Source: Streptomyces barkulensis
GTDB lineage: Bacteria; Actinomycetota; Actinomycetes; Streptomycetales; Streptomycetaceae
Assembly: GCF_002843305.1 (NCBI RefSeq)
Contig: NZ_PGSG01000119.1
Location: forward strand, 204,508 to 268,507
Direction of reading: 5' to 3'
DNA length: 64,000 nt
A model generated the notes under the pieces. That model saw only the letters and a list, made by a program, of their open reading frames with translations. It had not been told where the DNA came from and searched no databases. The translations under genes were made by a program, and so were the position numbers. Below are positions 32,927 to 39,190 of this stretch, in pieces (the first letter of the stretch is position 1; each line of letters begins with the position of its first letter).

Positions 32927-33120
32927 GGGTCTCCTTCGTCGGTCGAGGGCCGGCCGGGCCCTCCGCGGAGTTGTTCCTCGTTTCCCGGCCGTCCTCGGGT
33001 CCGGTTCCGCTGCGCCGGCCGTCCGCCCCGCTTACCTCGCCTCCCAGACCGCGACCGCCCCGTCCGAACGGCAACGACAGGCGTCCGGTCTGCCGTCCCG
33101 GTGCCTCCCGGGTATCGCGG

Positions 33121-33792
33121 TCACGACAGCGCGGCGGCCAGCAGACCGATCCTTCTCTCCAGAAGCGCCACCCGGTCCGTCGTCCCGGCCAGGGACGGCG
33201 AGGACTCCATATGCCGCACCTGCCGCCGAACCGTGTTCGAAGAGGTGGTCAGGCGAGCAACCCTCCCTTCCAACGCCTGGATGCGCACGTTGGAGTTGCG
33301 GATCTTCCGGTGCGCCTGGACGGACAGGTCCTGCAGCCTCTCTATCCCCTTCTCCATTCTGACCAGACGCGCCTGCCCCTCTTCCGCTTCTGCTCGGCGC
33401 CTTTCCAGTTCGGCTTTCTTGACCTTCCACAGAACACCGAACCTGTTTCTTTCGACGTTGATCTTCCTGAGAAGTCCCTCAATCGCCGGATCCAGGTTCA
33501 CGAAAGAGGCGGCCTCCAGCTTCACAGCCGTTATGGCCGCAGCCACGATGATGACCTCGGCATCCTTGATTCCCTGGAAGAAACTATGCGCGGTGGTTTC
33601 CTCGACCCACGCCTGCGTCGCGAGCGCTTCCCCGCTCCCCCCGGATGCACCCTCCTCTCCTTTGAGCGCCCCCGTCCTGAGGTCGCCCTTTCTGACAAGG
33701 CCCCCCAGGGAGGAGGAGTCCGCCTTGCCCTCGATCTCATCACGCAGGTCCGCGATCTCCTGCGACAGCTCGTCCGTCGTCTTGTCCGTCAC
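33121..33792 (-). CDS. Coiled-coil protein of unknown function in the tail module
   Basis: A 223-residue protein rich in Glu, Lys and Arg. Heptad patterns occupy residues 1-25 and about 110-215 (RKINVERNRFGVLWKVKKAELERRRAEAEE in parts, RIQALEGRVARLTTSSNTVRRQ). A short hydrophobic stretch (AEVIIVAAAITAVKLEAASF, about 78-97) could be a membrane or buried helix. Codon choice is less GC-biased than in neighbouring tail genes. It diverges from the small membrane protein at 33860 by 68 bp. It may be a tail-associated effector or cargo; I do not recognise the family. GTG 33792 has AGGAAGGGTGGA. Confidence 0.65.
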   Translation of the reverse strand: MTDKTTDELSQEIADLRDEIEGKADSSSLGGLVRKGDLRTGALKGEEGASGGSGEALATQAWVEETTAHSFFQGIKDAEVIIVAAAITAVKLEAASFVNLDPAIEGLLRKINVERNRFGVLWKVKKAELERRRAEAEEGQARLVRMEKGIERLQDLSVQAHRKIRNSNVRIQALEGRVARLTTSSNTVRRQVRHMESSPSLAGTTDRVALLERRIGLLAAALS

Positions 33793-33859
33793 ACTCCACC
33801 CTTCCTGTTGTCTTCCTCGCTCTCCTGACCGCCTCCCAGCCGCCTGCTACTCTCCTGGC

Positions 33860-34276
33860 ATGCCTGGAAGCACGTTCACCGGCTGGCTGGGAGTCACACT
33901 CGGGGCGGGGATGGTGATATGGGGCGTCTCCATGGCCGTGTCCTGCTTCCGCGAGTACCTGAGGAGCCGGACCGCGCTGGTCGAGATAGTCTCCGCAGTC
34001 GAACTCGAGTCAGGAGTCTCATACCGTTTCGCCTTCCTGAAGGAAGGCGAGGGTGCGCCGGAGAAGGCGGAAGGAGAAGCGACGGGGTCGCCGAGGAGGT
34101 TCATGGGGCGGGACATCTCCGTCGGCGACGTTCTTAAGATCGACTACGACCCCGGTTACCCGGGGTTCATCTATCCGCCCGGGAAGTACCCGGTCTGCCG
34201 CCTGTGGCCGCTGGCGCTGGCGGGTTTCGCTTTCGGTACCATCCTGATCTGTTCGGGCATCACCGTCCTGAACTGA
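33860..34276 (+). CDS. DUF3592-like membrane protein inserted against the tail operon
   Basis: A 138-residue protein. An N-terminal helix (FTGWLGVTLGAGMVIWGVSM) is followed by a small beta domain (LVEIVSAVELESGVSYRFAF, ISVGDVLKIDYDPGYPG) and a C-terminal helix (LWPLALAGFAFGTILICSGI). The two helices flanking a 'VxVxYDPxxP' beta domain are the DUF3592 layout, a family of unknown function. It is the only plus-strand gene inside the minus-strand tail module. This suggests an independently expressed cargo, for instance an immunity or surface-modifying protein. The start ATG 33860 has CTCTCCTGGC ahead, a poor ribosome-binding site. Confidence 0.65.
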   Translation: MPGSTFTGWLGVTLGAGMVIWGVSMAVSCFREYLRSRTALVEIVSAVELESGVSYRFAFLKEGEGAPEKAEGEATGSPRRFMGRDISVGDVLKIDYDPGYPGFIYPPGKYPVCRLWPLALAGFAFGTILICSGITVLN

Positions 34277-34508
34277 CCTCTGATCCCGTCCACGGTCCCG
34301 CTACGGTCTCCGGTGCTCCGGAGAGTCGTCAACGGCGAGTTCACTTCGGTCGTCGTGGATGTATTCGATGCGTCCAGGTCCTTCATCGGCGTGGGCGTCG
34401 CGGCCGGCTTCTCGTTCTTTTCCTCCGGGCGGCCGCCTCACCGGCCCGGAGCGGCCGGAAGGAGGTCGCACCCGCCTGCCCGCCGCCGACCGATGGCGCG
34501 GGCCCGGG

Positions 34509-34536
34509 CGGCCGCCCCAGGGTTCCAGGGCGGCCG
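34509..34536 (-). terminator. Hairpin after the 109-residue tail-module gene
   Basis: Perfect 9-bp stem, 34509-34517 with 34528-34536, 10-nt loop, 12 nt beyond the stop at 34548. Probably ends the first tail transcript before the inserted divergent gene pair. Confidence 0.55.
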
Positions 34537-34547
34537 ACTGCACCCCC

Positions 34548-34877
34548 TCACCCGGCCCGCTCGCCCCCGGCGGCCTCCATCGCGTCCTGCCAGCCGGCGG
34601 CGTAGGCGCGGGCGTCGCGGGCGTCCAGCTCCGCGCGGACCGCGAGGAGCAGTTGCTCCGCGGCGGGCCCGTCCAGGCGCCGGAATATCCCGCCCAGCAG
34701 TCGCTGGAGCTCTCCGGCGGCCTCCGCACGGGTCGTGTCCTGGCCGGTCTCGTAGCTCTCCGTCGCCACCCCTATCACCCTCTCCGGCTCGTGGTGCCAT
34801 ATGACCTGCTTGGATGCGTACACGGGGGTCACGGGCGCGCAACGGAGGTGGGGGTGTTGCGTACCCAGCGTCATCAT
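34548..34877 (-). CDS. Small tail-module protein
   Basis: A 109-residue protein. The first 45 residues are irregular (MMTLGTQHPHLRCAPV...). The rest is helical (AEAAGELQRLLGGIFRRLDG, AAEQLLLAVRAELDARDARAYAAGWQDAMEA). The ending AYAAGWQDAM resembles small phage proteins encoded near tape measure genes. No ribosome-binding site is evident at ATG 34877, and the true start may be an internal codon. It lies 106 bp downstream of the frameshift extension. Function unknown. Confidence 0.5.
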   Translation of the reverse strand: MMTLGTQHPHLRCAPVTPVYASKQVIWHHEPERVIGVATESYETGQDTTRAEAAGELQRLLGGIFRRLDGPAAEQLLLAVRAELDARDARAYAAGWQDAMEAAGGERAG

Positions 34878-34983
34878 ACGGCCGCACGGAGCAAAAAATC
34901 GAACACAGTTTTGTTTTGGTACGGACCGGGGCCGGCCCCGCCGCCGGGAAGCGGGCGGGGACGGCCCCGGTGGGCGGCCTCCG

Positions 34984-35445
34984 TCAGCCGAAGAAGCGGG
35001 CCAGCTCGCGCGCGGAGGGACCGGAGGCGGGTGCGCGCTCCGGCTCAGCGCCGGGCGTGTCGCCCAACTCCCTCTCGTCCGGCTTCTGTTCCCGCGATCC
35101 CGGCTCGTCCGGCCGCTGTCCGGGCCGGGGGACCGGCTCCGGGTACTCCGGCGGCTCGTCGTCCTCGTCGCGGTGGAGCGCGGCCGTCATCCAGTTCGCC
35201 GCCGCCAGATGGTCCACGGCGGCGGCCAGCAGGTGCTCGGCCGCGCCCCACTGGGCCGCCTCCCCGTGGTCGGCGAGGTTGACCGCGCTGTCGCGCGGCA
35301 GGTGGCGGATCAGGACGGCCAGGCGGCGGGAGGAGAGCCCGCCGCGGTACCAGTCCAGAAGATCGACCCCGTAGTACCGCAGCAGGTCGGCTTCCAGCGC
35401 CTCGGCGTGTTCGTCGACGAACGCGTCGAGGCTCAGCCTTCCCCC
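34984..35445 (-). CDS. Tail assembly chaperone extension read by probable -1 frameshift
   Basis: An open frame of about 150 codons in the -1 frame relative to the preceding chaperone gene, reading LSLDAFVDEHAEALEADLLR, YYGVDLLDWYRGGLSSRRLAVLI, then an acidic Pro/Glu-rich tail ending SARELARFFG. No ATG, GTG or TTG begins it: the first candidate is a CTG overlapping the TGA of the upstream gene with no spacing from GGGGGAAGG. The G-run at 35441-35445 is a plausible slip site. Siphovirus tails normally make a G and a G-T protein this way, and both help wrap the tape measure. The junction is inferred; a CTG start is the alternative. Confidence 0.62.
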   Translation of the reverse strand, partial: GGRLSLDAFVDEHAEALEADLLRYYGVDLLDWYRGGLSSRRLAVLIRHLPRDSAVNLADHGEAAQWGAAEHLLAAAVDHLAAANWMTAALHRDEDDEPPEYPEPVPRPGQRPDEPGSREQKPDERELGDTPGAEPERAPASGPSARELARFFG

Positions 35446-35723
35446 AGGCCGAGCCCGGTGGCCTTCCCGTACGCCTCCAGGATCGCGGCGACGTCCTGCA
35501 TGGAGACGTCGTGCCGGTCGAAGCGGTCGAACTGCTCCTCGCCCAGCAGCAGGCGCAGCAGGCCGTCGATGTCGTTGTCGTCCAGCTCACGCAGGGCGCG
35601 GGCGGTGCGGCGGCTGAGTTCGCCGGGCATCTCGAAGGTGTCGCCGTCGATGGTGAAGGTCCAGGCGCGGCCCAGGGCCTCCGTGCGCTGGGCGCGCGCG
35701 GCGTTGACGTCGAACGTGGTCAT
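35433..35723 (-). CDS. Tail assembly chaperone (short form)
   Basis: A 96-residue protein: FDVNAARAQRTEALGRAWTF, then TIDGDTFEMPGELSRRTAR, ALRELDDNDIDGLLRLLLGEEQFDRF and MQDVAAILEAYGKATGLGLG. This small alpha-helical protein directly after the major tail protein gene, ending at a G-rich slip site, is the usual first tail assembly chaperone of actinobacterial siphoviruses. It binds the tape measure during tail assembly and is not part of the final particle. ATG 35723 has AAGGAGCCGACCAG. Confidence 0.75.
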   Translation of the reverse strand: MTTFDVNAARAQRTEALGRAWTFTIDGDTFEMPGELSRRTARALRELDDNDIDGLLRLLLGEEQFDRFDRHDVSMQDVAAILEAYGKATGLGLGEG

Positions 35724-35771
35724 GTCTGGTCGGCTCCTTGCCGGGGTGTCGGGATCGGGACGGAAGCGGAG

Positions 35772-35797
35772 GGCGCCGGGCCCGAGGGCCCGGCGCC
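35772..35797 (-). terminator. Hairpin between major tail protein and chaperone genes
   Basis: Perfect 12-bp stem, 35772-35783 with 35786-35797, 2-nt loop. Directly beyond, 35798-35850 carries TGCTG-type short tandem repeats. A hairpin here could hold the chaperone below the very abundant tube protein. Confidence 0.6.
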
Positions 35798-35870
35798 TGT
35801 GCTGCGTGGTGCTGTGCTGTGCTGTGCTTGCTGTGCTGTGTTTGCTCTGCGGTCCAGCCTGCGGAACGGA

Positions 35871-36458
35871 TCAGGCGGCCGGGGTGGTGCCGGCGAAGTC
35901 GGGGTCCTTGACCAGCCAGGTGGCCAGCGGGGTGGCGGCGTCGACCGCCATCGCCGTGAAGGTGACGCCGAGCTTCAGCGAACCCTTGCGGTTCATCTCG
36001 ACCTCGTCGGTGTCGGTGACCTGACCGCGCGGCAGGACGAAGCGGTAGACGACCTCCTCGCCGTCGGTGAACTCCAGGCCCAGCGACCGCTCGTCCGGGA
36101 TCGGGTCGGAGAGCACGTCGTACTGGTAGACGCCCGAGCCGGCCGCGGTCTCCCTGACCTCACCGCCGCCGAAGTACAGCGGCAGGGTGTCCGGGTTGAA
36201 CTGGAGCATGCTGAACTTCACCGTCATGTCCCGGTCCTCGTAGATGAAGCGGGCCGGGCCGACGGACTGCCAGGTGTCGACCTGGGAGGTCTTCTCCTTG
36301 CGGCCGAACTTCACGCCGTCGGAGCTGGTGTAGCCGACGTCGGTCCAGCCGGTGCCCCACTCGGAGGCGGTGTCGGCCGGGGCGGCGGTGCCCAGCGGGG
36401 CGACGAGGATGCGGCCGTTGCCGGCCACGCGGATCTGGTTGGGGTTCATACCTGCCAT
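35871..36458 (-). CDS. Major tail (tube) protein
   Basis: A 195-residue beta-rich protein: NQIRVAGNGRILVAPLGTAAP, WTDVGYTSSDGVKFGRKEKTSQVDTWQS (in parts), RFIYEDRDMTVKFSMLQFNPDTLPLYFGGG, and GLEFTDGEEVVYRF. The 'GYxSxDGVxFxxxxxxxxVxxWQSxxPxR' run is characteristic of major tail proteins of actinobacterial siphoviruses, which stack as hexamers to form the tube. Length fits the family. ATG 36458 follows GAGGAGTCGCCTCAC. It is the second gene of the module and, as a tube protein, should be its most abundant product. Confidence 0.82.
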   Translation of the reverse strand: MAGMNPNQIRVAGNGRILVAPLGTAAPADTASEWGTGWTDVGYTSSDGVKFGRKEKTSQVDTWQSVGPARFIYEDRDMTVKFSMLQFNPDTLPLYFGGGEVRETAAGSGVYQYDVLSDPIPDERSLGLEFTDGEEVVYRFVLPRGQVTDTDEVEMNRKGSLKLGVTFTAMAVDAATPLATWLVKDPDFAGTTPAA

Positions 36459-36511
36459 GTGAGGCGACTCCTCGGTTCGGAGCGCGGATCGCGTCTTCCG
36501 CGCTCGTGCGA

Positions 36512-36536
36512 AGGGCCCCGCTTCGTGCGGGGCCCT
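36512..36536 (-). terminator. Hairpin upstream of the major tail gene
   Basis: Perfect 10-bp stem, AGGGCCCCGC (36512-36521) with 36527-36536, loop TTCGT. Confidence 0.6.
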
Positions 36537-36546
36537 GTGACGGGGT

Positions 36547-36601
36547 GGTTCGGTGTTGGTTCGGTGTTGCTTCGGTGTTGCTTCGGTGTTGCTTCGGCGG
36601 T
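36547..36601. repeat. 11-bp tandem repeat, five copies
   Basis: Units GGTTCGGTGTT (two) and GCTTCGGTGTT (two) plus a diverged fifth copy, in the spacer after the first tail gene. Confidence 0.85.
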
Positions 36602-36617
36602 GCCGGCGCGGCGGCCT

Positions 36618-37034
36618 TCAGCCGGTCTGGACCGGGGTGAGCGACAGCCGCACCGTGGTCAGGTAGCGGTTGGCGTCGAGCCGGTTGTAGTCGGGCAGCC
36701 AGCGGACGCCGTCCGCCTCGACCACGTCGGTGACCGTGGCCGTCCCGTGGGTGGTGCCGCGCAGTTGCAGCAGCGCGGCGCGCATGCCCAGCGAGTCGGT
36801 GTGGGCCGTGGTCTTGTCCGGCCCGTAGACCTCGAGCTCCACCAGGGGGTTGTCGAGGTGGAGGTCGTCGACCCACGCCCCGCCCACCCGGGAGACCAGC
36901 ACCACGCGCTGGGTTCCGTCGAACCCGGCCGGCGGGACGTTGTCCACCGTCACTCCGGTGAGCTCCGGCCGGTCGCCGAGGAAGTCGACGATCAGACGCT
37001 CGACGTCCGGGAACGCCAGCAGCGGATCAACCAC
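36618..37034 (-). CDS. Tail completion / tail terminator-like protein
   Basis: A 138-residue protein: VVDPLLAFPDVERLIVDFLGD, LTGVTVDNVPPAGFDGTQRVVLVSRVGG, LHLDNPLVELEVYGPDKTTAH, and LTTVRLSLTPVQTG. The fold hint (helix, then strands with PxxR-type motifs and 'LVELEVYG') matches small tail completion proteins encoded just before the major tail protein in siphoviruses. These cap the tail and normally join it to the head, so its presence without any head gene fits a free-standing tail particle. GTG 37034 follows AAGGAGGAGGC. It is the first gene of the tail operon. Confidence 0.7.
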   Translation of the reverse strand: MVDPLLAFPDVERLIVDFLGDRPELTGVTVDNVPPAGFDGTQRVVLVSRVGGAWVDDLHLDNPLVELEVYGPDKTTAHTDSLGMRAALLQLRGTTHGTATVTDVVEADGVRWLPDYNRLDANRYLTTVRLSLTPVQTG

Positions 37035-37152
37035 ACGCCTCCTCCTTCCTTGAAGAGGGCGAGCGGGCCGCAGGGGCCCGCCCATGACGAACGGCGGGCC
37101 GCGCCCGGGATACGGGCACAGCTCCGCCGCTGCGTCCAAGTGTGAACCAGAT

Positions 37153-37168
37153 CGTGCGAGCGCGCAAC
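37153..37168 (-). promoter_or_regulatory. Shared 16-mer upstream of the tail operon
   Basis: CGTGCGAGCGCGCAAC on the plus strand, i.e. GTTGCGCGCTCGCACG in the direction of tail transcription, 119 nt before the first tail gene. It matches 15 of 16 bases of the copy at 37912-37927 in front of the leader-peptide operon, in the same orientation relative to transcription. It could be an operator or a promoter element. Confidence 0.55.
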
Positions 37169-37300
37169 TAGTAAGACGTGGCGACTTTCCGGAGAGCCCG
37201 CGCCGCACCGTCCGGGAGTGGGGCGCGAAGCCCAGAAGGGGGGCACCGCGACCGGCGGGCGGTGACCGTCGCCGACGACCGTCATCGACCCCCGCGACAG

Positions 37301-37338
37301 TCCGGCCCGGCCCCGCGGGAGAGCGGGACCGGGCCGGA
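37301..37338 (-). terminator. Hairpin terminator of the XRE regulator gene
   Basis: 16-bp near-perfect stem, 37301-37316 with 37323-37338, loop 6 nt, 27 nt beyond the stop at 37365. Confidence 0.7.
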
Positions 37339-37364
37339 GGGAGAGGTCGTGTGGCGGCGCGGCG

Positions 37365-37808
37365 TCAGGCGCGGCGGCGAGCGGGAGGCTCCGCGGGGCC
37401 GCCCTCGGGCAGGAACTGGCTCGCCACCCTGACGAACATCTCCCGCTGCCCGGCCGGGATGCCCAGCAGTTCGGCGGCGCGCTCCAGGGTGAGCGGCTCC
37501 TCCGCCCCGCCGTCCGCGCGCCCCCCGGCGGACGACGGCAGTGGCAGTTCGTCGGCGGTGAGCTGGCCGGAGCGGACGAGCATCTCCCGCACCGGGACCC
37601 TCAGCACCCGGGCGAGCCGCCGCATGGTCTCCAGGTCGGGCATGCTGTGCCGCTGCAGCAGCCGGGTGATCGCCGCGCGGTGGACGCCGGCGGCGTCGGC
37701 GAGACGCGACTTGCCGCCGCCCCGCGGGCTGTCGATGTCGTAACCCCGCTCCCGGATCAGCCCTTCGATCCAGGTCGCGAAAGCTTCCAGATCCTGCGCT
37801 GCGGCCAT
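37365..37808 (-). CDS. XRE-family regulator of the tail module
   Basis: A 147-residue DNA-binding protein. Residues 20-75 hold the HTH: GGGKSRLADAAGVHRAAITRLLQRHSMPDLETMRRLARVL (in parts), the Cro/C1 pattern, and VPVREMLVRSG ends the domain. The C-terminal half contains a second helical segment (LTLERAAELLGIPAGQREMFVRV). Such regulators repress or activate phage-type operons. It sits between the tail operon and a divergent regulator operon, and GTGCT/AGCAC half-sites fill the divergent spacer next to it. ATG 37808 begins the domain; ribosome-binding site is a weak AAGGGGGCGAG. Confidence 0.82.
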   Translation of the reverse strand: MAAAQDLEAFATWIEGLIRERGYDIDSPRGGGKSRLADAAGVHRAAITRLLQRHSMPDLETMRRLARVLRVPVREMLVRSGQLTADELPLPSSAGGRADGGAEEPLTLERAAELLGIPAGQREMFVRVASQFLPEGGPAEPPARRRA

Positions 37809-37837
37809 GGCTCGCCCCCTTCGTGGACCCTCAGCAT

Positions 37838-37930
37838 AACGTGCTTTCGCGCGCGGCATTACGTGCTATCGAGCACGAAATGGCGGGCGTGGCGGTGTCC
37901 GGCGAATATTTGTTGCGCGCTAGCACGCAA
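37838..37930. promoter_or_regulatory. Divergent operator region with four GTGCT/AGCAC half-sites
   Basis: Half-sites at 37841-37845, 37863-37867, 37872-37876 and 37922-37926. The middle pair forms the perfect inverted repeat CGTGCT-ATCG-AGCACG (37862-37877). The last site lies in GTTGCGCGCTAGCACG (37912-37927), the partner of the 16-mer upstream of the tail operon. TTGCG...CGCAA (37913-37930) is also symmetric. A TAGGAT box at 37933-37938 could be the -10 of the rightward promoter. Confidence 0.6.
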
Positions 37931-37983
37931 CGTAGGATCATGTGGTCCGCACCGAACAGCGCTACGCACCGAGGGAGTCGCCC

Positions 37984-38076
37984 ATGGCACCCGCCACCCG
38001 CACACCGACCGGCGCCGGCCGCCGCGATCTGTTACGGAACCGGCCGGCGCCGGCAGAGAGGGGGGAGGCCGCGTGA
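37984..38076 (+). CDS. Leader peptide with a TTA codon
   Basis: A 30-codon frame: ATG 37984 with GAGGGAGTCGCCC ahead, protein MAPATRTPTGAGRRDLL then RNRPAPAERGEAA, TGA at 38074-38076. The stop overlaps the GTG of the next gene by 4 nt (GTGA), so the two are translationally coupled. Codon 17 is TTA (38032-38034), the rare leucine codon read only by the bldA tRNA in Streptomyces. A leader whose translation depends on bldA could gate the downstream regulators. The peptide itself has no recognised domain. Confidence 0.6.
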   Translation: MAPATRTPTGAGRRDLLRNRPAPAERGEAA

Positions 38077-38669
38077 GCGACACCGTCCGCACCGAGACCG
38101 CCCGCCGGCTGGACGCACTGCGCCGCCAGTTCCCCGAGCTCCTCGCCGAACTGGCGCCCGGCGGCCGCAGTCCGGCCGTACCCAGTCCGACTCCCGGCCC
38201 CGCCGGGGGCGCCCGGTCCACCGCACCGCTGCGCCTGCACATCTCCGACGCCATCCGCGACATCACCGACGGCGTCACCGAACTGGAGGAGGCCGTGCAC
38301 GACAGGCTCGGCCTCCCCCGCCCGCAGCGCGCACGGATCCCCCGGCGGATCGGACGCCTGCTGGGCCTGCTCGACCGCATCGGCCGCGACGCGGTCCTCG
38401 CCGAGCACGTCCTGGACGAAGCCCGCAGGATGAGCCGCCGCTGCTCGCGGGCGCTGGGCGGGAGCGAGGCGATGACGGCCGTCGAAGGGCGCTGCCCGTG
38501 GTGCGCCTCCGTCTCCCTGCGCGCCTTCCCCGAGCGCCGGGCCGTGCTGTGCATCAACCCCGGCTGCCGCTGCGACGACCCCGGGTGCGGCTGCCGCACC
38601 GACCCCGCCCACCGGCACTCCTGGCCGCAGCACACGCTGCCGCACGGCCCGCGGGGCGGTGGCGCCTGA
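38073..38669 (+). CDS. Cysteine-rich (zinc-finger-like) protein of the tail regulatory operon
   Basis: A 198-residue protein. Residues 1-130 are helical and Arg-rich (RRLDALRRQFPELLAELAPG, LRLHISDAIRDITDGVTELEEAVHDRLGL in parts). Residues 135-185 form a cysteine cluster: CPWCASVSLRAFPERRAVLCINPGCRCDDPGCGC (in parts), which has seven Cys plus nearby His (HRHSW) and should bind one or two zinc ions. This C-terminal cluster is common in Streptomyces phage-derived genes placed beside a small HTH gene. GTG 38073 has GAGAGGGGGGAGGCC. A DNA- or RNA-binding role is inferred. Translation is coupled to the leader peptide and to the next gene. Confidence 0.7.
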   Translation: MSDTVRTETARRLDALRRQFPELLAELAPGGRSPAVPSPTPGPAGGARSTAPLRLHISDAIRDITDGVTELEEAVHDRLGLPRPQRARIPRRIGRLLGLLDRIGRDAVLAEHVLDEARRMSRRCSRALGGSEAMTAVEGRCPWCASVSLRAFPERRAVLCINPGCRCDDPGCGCRTDPAHRHSWPQHTLPHGPRGGGA

Positions 38670-38842
38670 TGCTGGTCACCGCGGCGATGGCCGCCCGCGA
38701 GGTCTCGGTCACCCCGGCCACCATCCGCAAATGGGTGCAGCTCGGCCGCCTCGCCCCGGCGGGGCGGCAGGGGCGCGCCCTGCTCTACCGCCTGGAGGAC
38801 GTCTTCGCCGCCGAACGCTCCGCCCGCCGGCCCGGCGGGTGA
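38669..38842 (+). CDS. Small MerR-type helix-turn-helix protein
   Basis: A 57-residue protein: LVTAAMAAREVSVTPATIRKWVQLGRLAP, then GRALLYRLEDVFAAERS. This is the winged HTH of excisionase/MerR/BldC type (HTH, wing with R-x-x-LYRLEDV). The ATG overlaps the TGA of the zinc-finger gene (TGATG), so the pair is made together. Proteins of this kind act as excisionases or as head-to-tail DNA-binding regulators. Without an integrase nearby a regulatory role is more likely. Confidence 0.75.
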   Translation: MLVTAAMAAREVSVTPATIRKWVQLGRLAPAGRQGRALLYRLEDVFAAERSARRPGG

Positions 38843-39190
38843 CCCGCCGGGCTCCCCGGACACATCCCCGCCCGCCCCGGCCACCGTGCCGGGTGGCGCG
38901 GACCGGCCGCGGGAGCCTCCGGCATGAGACCGCCCGGGTAGCCGGGCTCGGCGCCCCGGGTTCTCCGGTCTCCGGTCTCCGGTCTCCGGGAAAGCATGCG
39001 GGCGGCCGGCACGGCGGGACGGGGACGCACCGCCGTGACCGCTCCCGTGCCCCGGCCGCGTGCCCCGGCCGCCGTCGGCCACCGCCGGACCCCGCACACC
39101 CCGGACGCCGTGACGAACGGGTGAGGCCGGGTTAGCGGGCGGTGAGCGGAGGTACTCGGAGTGCTGACCCATGAGGGGAGCGCGACGACG
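38843..39190. other. 348-bp spacer at the edge of the tail region, no gene seen
   Basis: Contains four copies of the heptamer TCTCCGG in a row at about 38960-38989 and no credible reading frame. Marks the change from the tail region to envelope genes. Confidence 0.45.

Larger units (their letters stand above)
37035..37364. other. 330-bp control region upstream of the tail operon
   Basis: No gene is seen. It holds the putative tail promoter region (minus strand), the shared 16-mer at 37153-37168 and, at its far end, the terminator of the XRE gene. Confidence 0.6.

Noticed and set aside
23128..38842. Complete functional prophage
   Set aside because: No head, packaging, replication or integration genes and no flanking tRNA or att repeats are seen, so I prefer a tail-only element.
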